Notes: generated by a model from the letters alone, not told the origin. Positions 19,284 to 28,744 are shown, numbered from the stretch's first letter. The stretch is DNA of 64,000 bases from Legionella moravica DSM 19234 (GCF_000423305.1 NZ_AUHS01000015.1:101076-165075), one strand, 5' to 3'. Made by a program: numbers and translations.

Positions 19284-19293
19284 GCGTTAACGC
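19284..19293. promoter_or_regulatory. GCGTTAACGC palindrome before iolT
   Basis: A perfect 10-bp palindrome lies 24 bases before the iolT start, just ahead of an AAGGA ribosome-binding site at 19301-19305. A second, wider inverted repeat, TCCAATAAA (from 19226) and TTTATTGGA (to about 19260), lies upstream and may be the protease terminator. Either could be an operator for the inositol operon. No repressor gene is present in the window, so the assignment is inference. Confidence 0.35.
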
Positions 19294-19316
19294 TATAAAT
19301 AAGGATATACGTTCAC

Positions 19317-20732
19317 ATGAACAAGGGAATGAATTCATTTGTATTGGTTGTAGCCGTTATTGCGGGATTTGGTGGTTTTTTATTTGGTTTTGATTCAAGC
19401 GTCATCGCTGATGTAAAAGATCAGGTGGTGGAGCAGCTGAATCTTTCCGAGCTGCAATGGTCGGTGGTGGTAAGTATCAGTTTATTGGGGTGTGTTCTCG
19501 GCATTCCTTTAAGCGGTCTTTTCGCAGACAGGGTGAGCAGACGTTCTTTACTCAAAGTTGTGGCATTGGGATTCGTGGCAGGAACTGCCATTTGTGCTCT
19601 GACTCATTCTCTCTATCCCCTATTATTAGGACGTTTTATTATTGGTGTCTGTATCGGTATTGCCTCCTATATCGCTCCTTTATTTATCTCGGAAATTGCC
19701 CCTCCTCATCGAAGAGGTACATTGGTTTTAATCAATGGCCTAACTATTACATTTGGCCAGGCCATTGCCTATTTAATCGGATATCTGTTTCATGACTACT
19801 CATCCGCTAGTTGGCGCTATTTATTTTGGATGGGCAGCATTCCCGCTCTGATATTGTTTATTGGAATGTTTTTTGTGCCTCATTCGCCACGATGGATTAT
19901 GAAAAAACAGGGCAGGGATGAAACCTTAAAGGCATTAAGGCGCATCCGGCCCGCTGAGTACAACATTCAAAAAGAGTTGGAAGATATTAACAGTCATTTA
20001 GATAATCAGAAACCTCAATTCAATATGCTTTTCAAGGCTCCAATTGCCGCTGTTTTAATGGTAGGTATCGGGCTTGGGTTGTTTCAACAATTTTCGGGTA
20101 TTAATGCAGTGATGTATTATGGTCCGGTTATTTTTGAGTCTGCAGGTTTTTCTCCAGTAAAAAATGCCATTTTGGCAACCTTTTGTATGGGCGCAATCAA
20201 TTTTTTGTTTACTCTGATTACCTTGTTGTGTATTGATAAATTAGGCAGGCGGGTGTTGCTTTTAAGCGGTACCTTGATTGCCGCTTTGAGCCTGTTTGCT
20301 GTGAGTCTGGTGTTTAATTATTCTCTACCGGGTCAAAAATACTGGATTCTCGGATTATTTACTTCTTACGTTATTGGTTATTGCATCAGTGTCGGATCAT
20401 TATTTTGGGTTTTAATCTCTGAAATTTATCCTCTTCAGGTTCGCGGCCTAGCGATGAGTATTGCAACAGTCATGCAATGGGGGGCGAATTTTGTCGTCTC
20501 TATTTCGTTTCTGGCGGTATATCAATCCTTCGGTCAATCTCTTACTTTTTCCCTGTTTGGCTCCTTTTGTTTATTGGCATTTGCTTTCATTTATTACTTT
20601 GTACCCGAAACAACGGGGATTTCACTGGAGAAGATAGAGCAACAATTGATGGCTGGAATACGCGTTAGAGACATTGGACAACCGGTGTCAGGTAAAAGAA
20701 AAACCAAACAATTTGAATTACTTATGGATTAA
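19317..20732 (+). CDS. iolT: MFS sugar porter, myo-inositol transporter
   Basis: This is a 471-residue, twelve-helix proton symporter of the sugar-porter family. Signature elements are GFLFGFDSSVIADVKDQ in helix 1, the loop GRFIIGVCIGIASYIAPLFI followed by EIAP, PHSPRWIMKKQGR before the central loop, QQFSGINAVMYYGP in helix 7, and VPETTGISLEKIEQ after helix 12. These match IolT-type inositol carriers. It heads the operon iolT-iolG-iolCB-iolD-iolE; iolG begins two bases after its stop. Its role as the inositol importer follows from this context. Confidence 0.93.
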   Translation: MNKGMNSFVLVVAVIAGFGGFLFGFDSSVIADVKDQVVEQLNLSELQWSVVVSISLLGCVLGIPLSGLFADRVSRRSLLKVVALGFVAGTAICALTHSLYPLLLGRFIIGVCIGIASYIAPLFISEIAPPHRRGTLVLINGLTITFGQAIAYLIGYLFHDYSSASWRYLFWMGSIPALILFIGMFFVPHSPRWIMKKQGRDETLKALRRIRPAEYNIQKELEDINSHLDNQKPQFNMLFKAPIAAVLMVGIGLGLFQQFSGINAVMYYGPVIFESAGFSPVKNAILATFCMGAINFLFTLITLLCIDKLGRRVLLLSGTLIAALSLFAVSLVFNYSLPGQKYWILGLFTSYVIGYCISVGSLFWVLISEIYPLQVRGLAMSIATVMQWGANFVVSISFLAVYQSFGQSLTFSLFGSFCLLAFAFIYYFVPETTGISLEKIEQQLMAGIRVRDIGQPVSGKRKTKQFELLMD

Positions 20733-20734
20733 TT

Positions 20735-21742
20735 ATGATGAATACTAAACTATGTCGTATTGGGATTATCGGGGCGGGCAGGATTGGCAAACTGCATGCA
20801 GAGCATATCAAGTATCATTTGCCACAGTTTGATTTGCAGGTGATAGCCGATCCTTGTCTGGATAGACAATGGGCTCAAAGACTGGCTGTTTCCAATTTAT
20901 CCAATCAGATCGAAGACGTTTTGTTTCATCCTGATTTGGATGCCGTTTTAATTGCTTCACCGTCTACCCTGCATTTGGAACACATCAAAGCGGCAAGTGA
21001 GTCCGGGAAAGCGATATTTTGTGAAAAGCCTATTGGTTTGGATGAGCATGAAATTATTGACGTGCTTGAGTTGGTTAAATCCAATAACACATTGTTGCAA
21101 ATTGGTTTTAATCGACGTTTTGATCCCAGTTTTGCCAACCTGCAACAACGAGTGCATGCTGGAGAAATTGGCTCAACTCATATAGTCAAAATCACTTCTC
21201 GTGATCCCGCTTGTCCTCCTAAAGAATATGTTGCTACCTCTGGCGGTATGTTTATGGATATGACCATTCATGATTTTGATATGGCACGTTTTTTAGCTCA
21301 ATCCGAGGTCACTGAAGTGTATGCTACGGGAGCTGTGCTGATTAATCCTGAATTTGCAGAGTATGATGATGTAGATACTGCAATAATTCAGTTACGTTTT
21401 GCAAACGGCACTTTGGCGGTTATTGATAACAGCAGACAGGCTGTTTATGGCTATGACCAAAGAATTGAAGTCTTTGGTGAGAAAGGCATGTTATTGGCGG
21501 CGAATCAGCTGGAGAATTCAGTGCATCATTATTCGAAGAGCTCTACAGGACATGCTAATCCTCAGTATTTTTTCCTGGAGCGTTATCATCAGGCATTTAT
21601 TGCTCAGTTGGTTTCTTTTTATGATGCCTGGATAAACAATAAACCCAGCCCTGTGTCAGGAGAGGATGGCTTACAGACATTGCGTATTGCCAAAGCGGCA
21701 AAACAATCTTTGGAAACTCGTTTACCAGTATGTTTAGATTAA
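20735..21742 (+). CDS. iolG: Inositol 2-dehydrogenase
   Basis: This is a Gfo/Idh/MocA-family NAD-dependent oxidoreductase of 335 residues that oxidises myo-inositol to 2-keto-myo-inositol, the first step of inositol catabolism. The Rossmann motif is GIIGAGRIGKLHAEH. The EKP motif (CEKPIG) places catalytic Lys98, and DMTIHDFDMARF gives the Asp175/His179 pair conserved in inositol dehydrogenases. Two tandem ATGs (20735, 20738) are equally possible starts. It lies two bases after iolT, so translation is probably coupled, and nine bases before iolCB. Confidence 0.94.
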   Translation: MMNTKLCRIGIIGAGRIGKLHAEHIKYHLPQFDLQVIADPCLDRQWAQRLAVSNLSNQIEDVLFHPDLDAVLIASPSTLHLEHIKAASESGKAIFCEKPIGLDEHEIIDVLELVKSNNTLLQIGFNRRFDPSFANLQQRVHAGEIGSTHIVKITSRDPACPPKEYVATSGGMFMDMTIHDFDMARFLAQSEVTEVYATGAVLINPEFAEYDDVDTAIIQLRFANGTLAVIDNSRQAVYGYDQRIEVFGEKGMLLAANQLENSVHHYSKSSTGHANPQYFFLERYHQAFIAQLVSFYDAWINNKPSPVSGEDGLQTLRIAKAAKQSLETRLPVCLD

Positions 21743-21751
21743 GGAAAAAAG

Positions 21752-23635
21752 ATGTACCCTCAATTTTATTATGATTCAAAACGTCCTGTCGATTTGATCT
21801 GTATGGGACGTGTTGCAGTGGATCTGTATGCAGAGCAAATAGGCAGTGCACTAAAAGATGCCCATTCTTTTAGAAAATATTTAGGCGGTTGCGCGGGTAA
21901 TATAGCCGTTGGAACTTCACGGCTTGGTTTAAAAACCATGATGTTTTCCTGTGTTGGTCAAGATGAAATGGGTGCCTTTTTAAAGCAGGAATTAAGCAAG
22001 GAAGGAGTGAATACTGATTTGCTGTATGAAACAGCTCAGCATCTAACTGGACTGGTATTGTTGGGAGTTAAACCACCTCATGATTTTCCCCTGATATTCT
22101 ACCGTAATCAGTGTGCTGATATGCAGTTAATGCCGGAGCAAATTTCCAAATCTGCTTTGGAGCAATCCAAAGCATTGTTAATTACTGGAACAGGTTTATC
22201 TACGGCCTCAATGCGAGAAACAACAGAGACGGTGATTCAGCTGGCCAGAACTGCTGAAACTTTAGTGATACTTGACCTGGATTATCGGCCTGTTCTTTGG
22301 GGATTAACTGCCTTGGGGAATGGTGAGACTCGTTATTGTCAAAGCCAGGAAGTAAGCAAAGCTTATCAGGAGGTACTTCCTTATTGCGATTTAATTGTTG
22401 GTACTGAAGAAGAAATTTGTATTGCAGGAGGGTACGATGATCTCTCCACTTCCTTAAATTACATCAGATCAGTCTCCACGGCACCTGTGGTAATTAAACT
22501 TGGTGAGCAGGGGGCATCAGTAGATTTTGGTGGTGGTATCCCGGTTTTAAAATCTCGACCTTTTCCAGTAGAGGTGCTTAATGTTCTGGGTGCCGGTGAT
22601 GGGTTCATGTCGGGTTTATTGTCCGGCTTATTGCAAGGGAAATCCTGGGAAGAGGCAACGGCGTCAGGTAATGCTTGTGGGGCACTGGTTGTAACTCGGC
22701 ATGGCTGTGCTCCTGCCATACCGTTCAAGGACGAGTTAGATTATTTCATCAAGGAGTACGATAGAGATCCCAATGTCTGGAACAGCAGCTATTTGATGCA
22801 ACTGCATGACCAGCACCGGCAACTGGAATCGTCTTCTTGCCTGATCAAAAATCCTCAGGGTTTTATCAATGGCCTGAATCGTATCGTTAATATTAACCAA
22901 GCACATCATAATACGGGTATGCATTTTAGCTCTCTCAAACTCACTAGGGGTCAACAGTATTCGTTTGATGTTCATTATGAGTTTGCCGCTTTATTGCTCA
23001 CGGGAAAAGTACAATTTCAGTTTGATAATCAAATCATCCAGGCAGAGCGCTTTGATTATTTTTCTCAAGCTCCAGTGGTTTTGCATTGTGCATCTGGTCA
23101 AATTGCTTCAGTTGTAGCACAAAGTGATTGTGAAATTTTACTCATTGAAACACTAAACGATCGTTATTTTGCACCAGTACTTTTTGATGAATCCAATCTA
23201 TTGGAACTGGATGACAGAGGAAAAAACATTCTGGATGATACTTCTTATCGTATTGTCAGAACGGTATTTGATAAACGAAACAGACCTGAATCAAATCTTG
23301 TTGTTGGAGAAATTATAACGTTTCAGGGGCGGTGGTCGAGTTATCCCTCTCATTATCATGATCAACCAGAAATATACCATTACCGTTTTTCTGAGCCGCA
23401 AGGCTATGCTTTTGGCGAACATGGTAAAGAAGTGTTGCGGATCGAACACAATGATACCTATCAAATAGCTGATGGCCAGGAGCATGCTCATTGTGCAGCC
23501 CCGGGTTATGCGTTGTATACCCTATGGTTTATCCGTCATCTAAAAGATAATCCTTATGGCATGCCTACTTTTCGCAAGGAGCATGAGTGGACCAGGACAG
23601 AAAAAGCCAATCGAAGAGTGTGGAATAATAAATAA
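21752..23635 (+). CDS. iolCB: Fused 5-dehydro-2-deoxygluconokinase / 5-deoxy-glucuronate isomerase
   Basis: This 627-residue protein joins two pathway enzymes normally encoded separately. Residues about 10-335 are a PfkB-type kinase (IolC) with the glycine motif GGCAGNIAVGTSRLG and the catalytic GAGDGFMSG (Asp283). Residues about 355-627 are a cupin-like IolB isomerase with the metal site SHYHDQPEIYHY (His534, His536, Glu540). IolB converts 5-deoxy-glucuronate to 2-deoxy-5-ke-gluconate (DKG), which IolC phosphorylates, so the fusion joins consecutive steps. An AAGGA site precedes the ATG. It is fused in frame with no sign of a frameshift. The following gene, iolD, begins 18 bases later. Confidence 0.94.
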   Translation: MYPQFYYDSKRPVDLICMGRVAVDLYAEQIGSALKDAHSFRKYLGGCAGNIAVGTSRLGLKTMMFSCVGQDEMGAFLKQELSKEGVNTDLLYETAQHLTGLVLLGVKPPHDFPLIFYRNQCADMQLMPEQISKSALEQSKALLITGTGLSTASMRETTETVIQLARTAETLVILDLDYRPVLWGLTALGNGETRYCQSQEVSKAYQEVLPYCDLIVGTEEEICIAGGYDDLSTSLNYIRSVSTAPVVIKLGEQGASVDFGGGIPVLKSRPFPVEVLNVLGAGDGFMSGLLSGLLQGKSWEEATASGNACGALVVTRHGCAPAIPFKDELDYFIKEYDRDPNVWNSSYLMQLHDQHRQLESSSCLIKNPQGFINGLNRIVNINQAHHNTGMHFSSLKLTRGQQYSFDVHYEFAALLLTGKVQFQFDNQIIQAERFDYFSQAPVVLHCASGQIASVVAQSDCEILLIETLNDRYFAPVLFDESNLLELDDRGKNILDDTSYRIVRTVFDKRNRPESNLVVGEIITFQGRWSSYPSHYHDQPEIYHYRFSEPQGYAFGEHGKEVLRIEHNDTYQIADGQEHAHCAAPGYALYTLWFIRHLKDNPYGMPTFRKEHEWTRTEKANRRVWNNK

Positions 23636-23653
23636 GATTCAGGAGTGCATGTA

Positions 23654-25525
23654 ATGAAAGTCAGATTGACTATGGCTCAAGCTTTACTAAGGTTTTTAGC
23701 CAATCAATATGTGGTTATTGATGGTTCTGAGTATCGGTTTGTTAATGGAATAATGGGTATTTTTGGACATGGCAATGTGACCGGTCTGGGCGAAGCTCTG
23801 GAATATGCCGATTGTGGAATCACTTACTATCAAGGTCATAATGAACAGGGTATGGCACACGCTGCAACAGCTTTTGCCAAACAGAAAAATCGGTTGGGTA
23901 TTATTGCCTGTACTTCGTCAATTGGTCCTGGTGCTACCAATATGATTACGGCAGCAGCCACAGCGACCACCAACCGTATTCCCTTGTTACTGTTGCCTGG
24001 TGATGTGTTCAGTTGCAGACAGCCCGATCCTGTTTTGCAGCAATTGGAAGTTCCTCATGATTACACCATTTCGGTGAATGATTGCTTTAAACCGGTGAGT
24101 AAATATTGGGACAGAATTACACGACCAGAACAGTTACTTACTGCGTGTATGAATGCGATGAGGGTATTAACCGATCCAATAGAAACCGGAGCTGTAACTT
24201 TATGCTTGCCTCAGGACGTACAGGCTGAATCCTATGAGTATGATCGTTCATTCTTTGACAAGCGGCTTTGGCACATCGAAAGAGAGCCCTTAAGTGATCG
24301 GGCACTTGCTGAGGCAATGCACGTTCTTGTGGCATCTAAAAGACCGCTTATTATCTCAGGTGGAGGAGTACATTACTCTTTGGCTACAGAGGTACTCTCT
24401 CAGTTTGCCTTGCGTCATGCGATTCCTGTAGCTGAAACGCAGGCGGGTAAAAGCAGTTTATCGAGCGACCATCCCATGAACGTTGGAGGGATAGGCGTGA
24501 CTGGCTCGGAAGTCGCTAATATATTGGCCGCACAGGCTGATGTCATTTTAGTCATCGGATCTCGCTTGCAGGATTTTACTACAGCGTCAAAATGGGGGTT
24601 TAAAAACGGTAAGACTCAGTTGATTCATTTAAATGTATCTCGTCTTGATGCGATGAAAATGAACGCCTTGATGCTGAAAGGGGATGCCAAAACCGGATTG
24701 CAACAGTTAGACACCTGTCTTGGGGACTATCAAAGCCCTGCAGACTATCAACGATTAATTCAGCAGTATAAATCAGAATGGGAACAGGAAGTGCACCGTG
24801 TGTGTACACCTCCTGATTCAGGCAGTAAAGGCTTGCATCAAACCGCTGTATTGGCTGAATTGAATCGTTTTGCATCGAAAGATGATGTGGTTATTTGTGC
24901 TGCTGGCAGTTTACCGGGTGATTTGCATCGACTATGGAAATCAAAACAATCGAAAGATTATCATTTGGAATATGCTTATTCGTGTATGGGTTATGAAGTT
25001 GCTGCAGGATTGGGTGTTAAACTCGCTAAAGAAAACACACCGGGTGAGGTTTATGTATTGGTAGGTGATGGTAGCTTTATTATGATGCATTCCGAATTGT
25101 TAACCTGTATTCAGGAGCAAAAGAAAATTACGATTATTCTTTTTGATAATCATGGATTTCAGTGCATCAGAAATTTACAGGAGGGTAATGGAAGTAATGG
25201 GTTTGGTACTGAATTTCGGTACAGAAACCTGGAAACCAACCGCTTAACAGGTCAATATCTTCCTATAGATTTTTGTCAATATGCTGCAGCTCTGGGTGCT
25301 AAAACGTATTTTGCCGATTCATACCAGCACCTGGGGGAGGCCTTAAAAAAAGCCAAAGAAGATTTGCTTGCAAATGTTATTGTTTTGCCTGTGTTGCCAA
25401 AGACTATGAGTCAAGGATATCAAACCTGGTGGCGAGTTGGGGTTGCGGAAGTTTCCAGCTCCGATGCAGTCTCTAAAGCATATCAGCAAATGAATGAACA
25501 GCTTGAGCACGTCAGACTCTATTAA
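23654..25525 (+). CDS. iolD: 3D-(3,5/4)-trihydroxycyclohexane-1,2-dione hydrolase (TPP enzyme)
   Basis: This is a thiamine-diphosphate-dependent enzyme of 623 residues that opens the inositol-derived ring to 5-deoxy-glucuronate. The N-terminal domain has the cofactor-activating glutamate in YYQGHNEQGMAHAA (Glu64). The C-terminal domain has the TPP/Mg motif GDGSFIMMHSELL (Asp472) through ILFDNHGFQCI. The start at 23654 is chosen because AGGAG at 23641-23645 is spaced eight bases before it; an in-frame GTG at 23645 overlaps that site. It follows iolCB closely and is separated from iolE by 143 bases. Confidence 0.94.
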   Translation: MKVRLTMAQALLRFLANQYVVIDGSEYRFVNGIMGIFGHGNVTGLGEALEYADCGITYYQGHNEQGMAHAATAFAKQKNRLGIIACTSSIGPGATNMITAAATATTNRIPLLLLPGDVFSCRQPDPVLQQLEVPHDYTISVNDCFKPVSKYWDRITRPEQLLTACMNAMRVLTDPIETGAVTLCLPQDVQAESYEYDRSFFDKRLWHIEREPLSDRALAEAMHVLVASKRPLIISGGGVHYSLATEVLSQFALRHAIPVAETQAGKSSLSSDHPMNVGGIGVTGSEVANILAAQADVILVIGSRLQDFTTASKWGFKNGKTQLIHLNVSRLDAMKMNALMLKGDAKTGLQQLDTCLGDYQSPADYQRLIQQYKSEWEQEVHRVCTPPDSGSKGLHQTAVLAELNRFASKDDVVICAAGSLPGDLHRLWKSKQSKDYHLEYAYSCMGYEVAAGLGVKLAKENTPGEVYVLVGDGSFIMMHSELLTCIQEQKKITIILFDNHGFQCIRNLQEGNGSNGFGTEFRYRNLETNRLTGQYLPIDFCQYAAALGAKTYFADSYQHLGEALKKAKEDLLANVIVLPVLPKTMSQGYQTWWRVGVAEVSSSDAVSKAYQQMNEQLEHVRLY

Positions 25526-25668
25526 TATCGACGCATGGAAATGGGGATTGTAATTGAACAATGCTCATTTTTAAAAGCTATGGCTGGTCGACACTGGTAA
25601 CCGGTTGCCAAGTTGCCTGTGAAAGAGCACCAGTCTGAGATTAGACCTTTAGTATTAAGGAATACATT

Positions 25669-26550
25669 ATGAATATTAAATTAGGCATTGCTCCCATTAA
25701 CTGGTGTAATGATGACGATCCCAATTTAGGTAAAGACATCAGCTTTGAACAGTGCATCAGGGAAATGGCCCTGGCTGGGTATATTGGTACCGAATTGGGT
25801 AATAAATATCCACGGGACATTACAGTTTTAAAAGATGCTTTAGGAGCGCAAGGTCTTCAGTTATCCAGTGCATGGTTCAGTACCTTTTTTACTGATCCCA
25901 GCCAATACCAAAGTACTTTATCCCGATTTATGGATCATATGAGCTTCATGCGGGCAATGGGGGCATCTTATATTAATGTGTGTGAATGTGGGCATGCAAT
26001 TCAGGGAACAGAACAAGCAATAATCAGCCCTTATAAACCCGAGTTCAGTCAGGAGCAGTGGGGGCATTTAATTAATGGGCTTCATGCCTTGGGCAGAATA
26101 GCTTATGACTTTAATATGACCATTGTTTATCATTATCACGCAGGAACTGGTGTGTATCATGAGCATGAAATTGATTATCTGATGCAGAATACCAGTCCAC
26201 AACTCCTTTCTCTATTACTGGATACTGGTCATGCTGCTTTCGCAGGAATTGATCCATTAAATTTAATCGCCAAATATGGGGACCGGATTCGTTACGTCCA
26301 TCTTAAGGACATACGCTCGGAAGTATTAAAACAAACAGAACAACAGCAATTATCATTTATGAATGCAGTGCGGTCAGGGGTATTTACCGTTCCAGGCGAT
26401 GGAGCAATAGATTTTAACTCGGTTTTTAAAGCACTGAAGCAGGCTCAATATGAAGGATGGATGATCGTTGAGGCCGAGCAGGATCCAGGTAAAGCACCAC
26501 CTTTGGAATACGCAAGAAAAGCTTTTGACTATTTAAGCGCGATCCTATAA
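25669..26550 (+). CDS. iolE: Inosose dehydratase (2-keto-myo-inositol dehydratase)
   Basis: This is a TIM-barrel sugar isomerase/AP-endonuclease-family protein of 293 residues. It dehydrates 2-keto-myo-inositol, the step between IolG and IolD. The N-terminus LGIAPINWCNDDDPNLG is diagnostic of IolE. Metal-binding positions appear in LLLDTGHAAFAG, RYVHLKDIR and MIVEAEQDPG. A TAAGGA site precedes the ATG. It closes the visible operon. The 143-base gap after iolD contains no clear terminator. No iolA, iolJ or iolR gene lies within the window, so the last steps and the repressor must be encoded elsewhere or replaced. Confidence 0.94.
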   Translation: MNIKLGIAPINWCNDDDPNLGKDISFEQCIREMALAGYIGTELGNKYPRDITVLKDALGAQGLQLSSAWFSTFFTDPSQYQSTLSRFMDHMSFMRAMGASYINVCECGHAIQGTEQAIISPYKPEFSQEQWGHLINGLHALGRIAYDFNMTIVYHYHAGTGVYHEHEIDYLMQNTSPQLLSLLLDTGHAAFAGIDPLNLIAKYGDRIRYVHLKDIRSEVLKQTEQQQLSFMNAVRSGVFTVPGDGAIDFNSVFKALKQAQYEGWMIVEAEQDPGKAPPLEYARKAFDYLSAIL

Positions 26551-26677
26551 TTTAATCCTGTACTAATATTACATAGTGTTGACAATTGATCAATGCATTC
26601 CCAACGTCTGGCGACTTTGGGAATTAAGTGAGGCGTTGTCAATAATTGCTGTTATTCAATGAATCTGGAGGATAGGG

Positions 26678-26947
26678 ATGCCCCCGTTAGAAAAAATAAT
26701 TCACTCAGCCATGGCTGCATTTTTTGTTCTGGCTACCTCAAATAATGCTATGGCAGATACCACAGATCCAGCTTCTGCTACTGAAAAATGCTACGGAATC
26801 GTCAAGACAGGTATGAATGATTGCGCGACTGCTACGGCATCTTGTGCGGGTTCCGCAACGAAAGACAACCAAAAAGACGCTTTTTTGCTTATGCCAAAAG
26901 GGTTGTGCGAAAAAATTGTTGGTGGTTCCCTTGATGCTGGAAAATAA
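26678..26947 (+). CDS. DUF2282 small cysteine protein, bufferin A1-like peptide
   Basis: The 89-residue secreted protein has an N-terminal hydrophobic signal ([16 protein letters not shown]) and four cysteines at 38, 49, 56 and 77. They lie in the pattern [15 protein letters not shown]...SCAG...KGLCEK, the DUF2282 signature. DUF2282 proteins include BufA1, the precursor of the copper-binding RiPP bufferin, which is modified on cysteines by a DUF692 (MNIO) enzyme with a DUF2063 partner. Neither enzyme is in this window. GGAGGATAGGG lies just before the ATG. The next genes encode YceI, cytochrome b561 and a second YceI, an unusual setting. A role in metal or redox stress of the periplasm is inference. 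Confidence 0.8.
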   Translation: MPPLEKIIHSAMAAFFVLATSNNAMADTTDPASATEKCYGIVKTGMNDCATATASCAGSATKDNQKDAFLLMPKGLCEKIVGGSLDAGK

Positions 26948-26989
26948 ACTACACTCAGTCTAATCATAACTGTTCATAAGGAAATGCAC

Positions 26990-27577
26990 ATGAAACGATC
27001 GTTCTCTTCTTTAATCTTATCCATTCTGACTATGTGGTCATGCTCCAACATGGCTTTTTCAGCACCAGAGACGTTTACTCTGGATAATCAACACACCTAT
27101 ATTCTCTGGACTATTAACCATTTAGGTTTTTCCAGTCAGGCAGGTAAATGGTATGCCAGTGGCGATCTTGTACTTGATAAAGATCATCCAGATCAAAGTA
27201 AAGTGAATGTGACGGTTAATGTGGCGGATGTTGTCACGGGTATTCCTGAATTAGACAAACACTTGAAAGGGAAATTATTCTTCGACGTGGCTCAATTTCC
27301 CAAAGCAACCTTTGTAAGTAATAAAGTGGATGTATTAAGTGATAAAACAGCAAAAGTAGAGGGCACATTGACCTTACACGGAGTAAGTAAACCACTGACT
27401 CTTGATGTGACTCTTAATAAAGTGGGCGTGAATCCGATTAACAACAAAAATACGGTAGGATTTACTGCAACTGGAACGATAAAACGTTCCGATTTTGGTA
27501 TGGATACTTTACTTCCCAATCTGGGGGATGAAGTGACTCTGCAAATAGGGGCTGAAGCGTATCAGGATAAAAAATAA
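26990..27577 (+). CDS. YceI-family periplasmic lipid-binding protein
   Basis: The 195-residue secreted protein has a signal peptide (MKRSFSSLILSILTMWSC through AFSA). It contains the YceI beta-barrel signature TLDNQHTYILWTINHLGFSSQ at the mature N-terminus and GTLTLHGVSKPLTLDV in the middle. YceI proteins bind isoprenoid lipids such as ubiquinone-like quinones. The ATG at 26990 was chosen because AAGGAA is spaced seven bases before it; another ATG two codons earlier overlaps the ribosome-binding site. The downstream cytochrome b561 gene begins nine bases after the stop, a pairing often seen for YceI. Confidence 0.92.
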   Translation: MKRSFSSLILSILTMWSCSNMAFSAPETFTLDNQHTYILWTINHLGFSSQAGKWYASGDLVLDKDHPDQSKVNVTVNVADVVTGIPELDKHLKGKLFFDVAQFPKATFVSNKVDVLSDKTAKVEGTLTLHGVSKPLTLDVTLNKVGVNPINNKNTVGFTATGTIKRSDFGMDTLLPNLGDEVTLQIGAEAYQDKK

Positions 27578-27586
27578 GGTATTGTC

Positions 27587-28120
27587 ATGCACATTAAAAA
27601 TAGCAGATCAGGTTTTGGCATCGTTGCCATCTTTTTACATTGGGTTATTGCAATTCTGATCATTGGATTATTGATTTTGGGTTTGTATATGGTCAATCTT
27701 CCCATTAGTCTCGAGAAACTAAAGCTCTATGGGTGGCATAAAGAACTTGGTTTTCTGGTGCTGTTTTTGGCGATATTAAGAATCATCTGGCGTTTGAGCA
27801 ATCAAATGCCAGAGCTGGCTATACCTCTACTGGAAAAAATAGCTGCACGAAGCATGCATTGGGCTTTTTATGTTTTTATGTTTGCCATGCCCATCAGCGG
27901 TTGGCTTATTACTTCTTCAGCTGGATTACCTGCCTCGTTCTTTGGTTTATTTACCTTGCCAAATCTTGTTGCACCAAACGAACAGAATAGACAGTTGTTT
28001 GAATGGATACACGAATGGCTTGGGTATGCTCTTATTCTTGCAATCATGCTGCATACCGCTGCAGCTTTAAAGCACCATTTTATTAACAAGGATGACATAT
28101 TAAGGAGAATGTTGCCATGA
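27587..28120 (+). CDS. Cytochrome b561 family protein
   Basis: This is a 177-residue, four-helix inner-membrane cytochrome b. Conserved histidines that can ligate heme are visible in helix 1 (FGIVAIFLHWVIA), after it (GWHKELGF), and in helix 4 (LGYALILAIMLHTAAALKHH). Such proteins pass electrons between quinones and acceptors in the periplasm. It is sandwiched between two yceI genes; the stop overlaps the next ATG by four bases (ATGA). The shared operon suggests that the YceI proteins carry the quinone-like substrate, which is inference from family knowledge. Confidence 0.92.
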   Translation: MHIKNSRSGFGIVAIFLHWVIAILIIGLLILGLYMVNLPISLEKLKLYGWHKELGFLVLFLAILRIIWRLSNQMPELAIPLLEKIAARSMHWAFYVFMFAMPISGWLITSSAGLPASFFGLFTLPNLVAPNEQNRQLFEWIHEWLGYALILAIMLHTAAALKHHFINKDDILRRMLP

Positions 28121-28692
28121 AATCAGGCTTTTACTGGATTTTCGGTTTATTATTGGTTTGTTTCTCATATACTGTGACCGCAGCAACATCACCTCAATGG
28201 GACATCGTACCTGAAGAAAGTGAGCTAACCTTTACTGGTACGCAAAATAACGCTCCGGTTACTGGTTCTTTTAAAAAGTTTACCGGTGAAATTTTCGTTG
28301 ATCCAGAACATTATAAAGCTAGTTCAATTCATATAGTCATTGATATGACATCAATTACAGCTTCTTATGCGGATATTACAACAACCCTGGAAGCTCCGGA
28401 TTGGTTTGATGTAAAAGCGTTCCCGAAAGCGGAATTCAAAGCGACCCAATTTAATAAAATTGGTGAAAAAACTTATGAGGCAGATGGTATCCTCACGATA
28501 AGGGATAAGTCAGCACCAGTTACTTTAACATTTACTGCGGAAGAGTCACCCAAAAATCATGCTTTGGTGAATGGCACTGCGTCTATTAAGCGAAGTACTT
28601 TTGGTGTTGGTCAAGGTGAATGGGCCAGTACTGATGCAATCAAAGATGAAGTAACGGTGGCATTTAAAATAACTGCTAATCGTAAAAATTAG
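28117..28692 (+). CDS. Second YceI-family protein
   Basis: The 191-residue protein has a signal peptide ending near TVTAA and the YceI fold pattern, WDIVPEESELTFTGTQNNAPV at the mature start and DGILTIRDKSAPVTLTF later. It differs clearly from the first YceI in the operon, so it is not a recent duplicate. Start and the preceding stop share ATGA with the cytochrome gene. A strong stem-loop follows about 50 bases after the stop, closing the operon that probably starts at the DUF2282 gene. Confidence 0.9.
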   Translation: MKSGFYWIFGLLLVCFSYTVTAATSPQWDIVPEESELTFTGTQNNAPVTGSFKKFTGEIFVDPEHYKASSIHIVIDMTSITASYADITTTLEAPDWFDVKAFPKAEFKATQFNKIGEKTYEADGILTIRDKSAPVTLTFTAEESPKNHALVNGTASIKRSTFGVGQGEWASTDAIKDEVTVAFKITANRKN

Positions 28693-28744
28693 GGTATCCT
28701 TTGTATAATGGTATTGAAAGAACTGTTCTCTCACCCAGTCAAGC

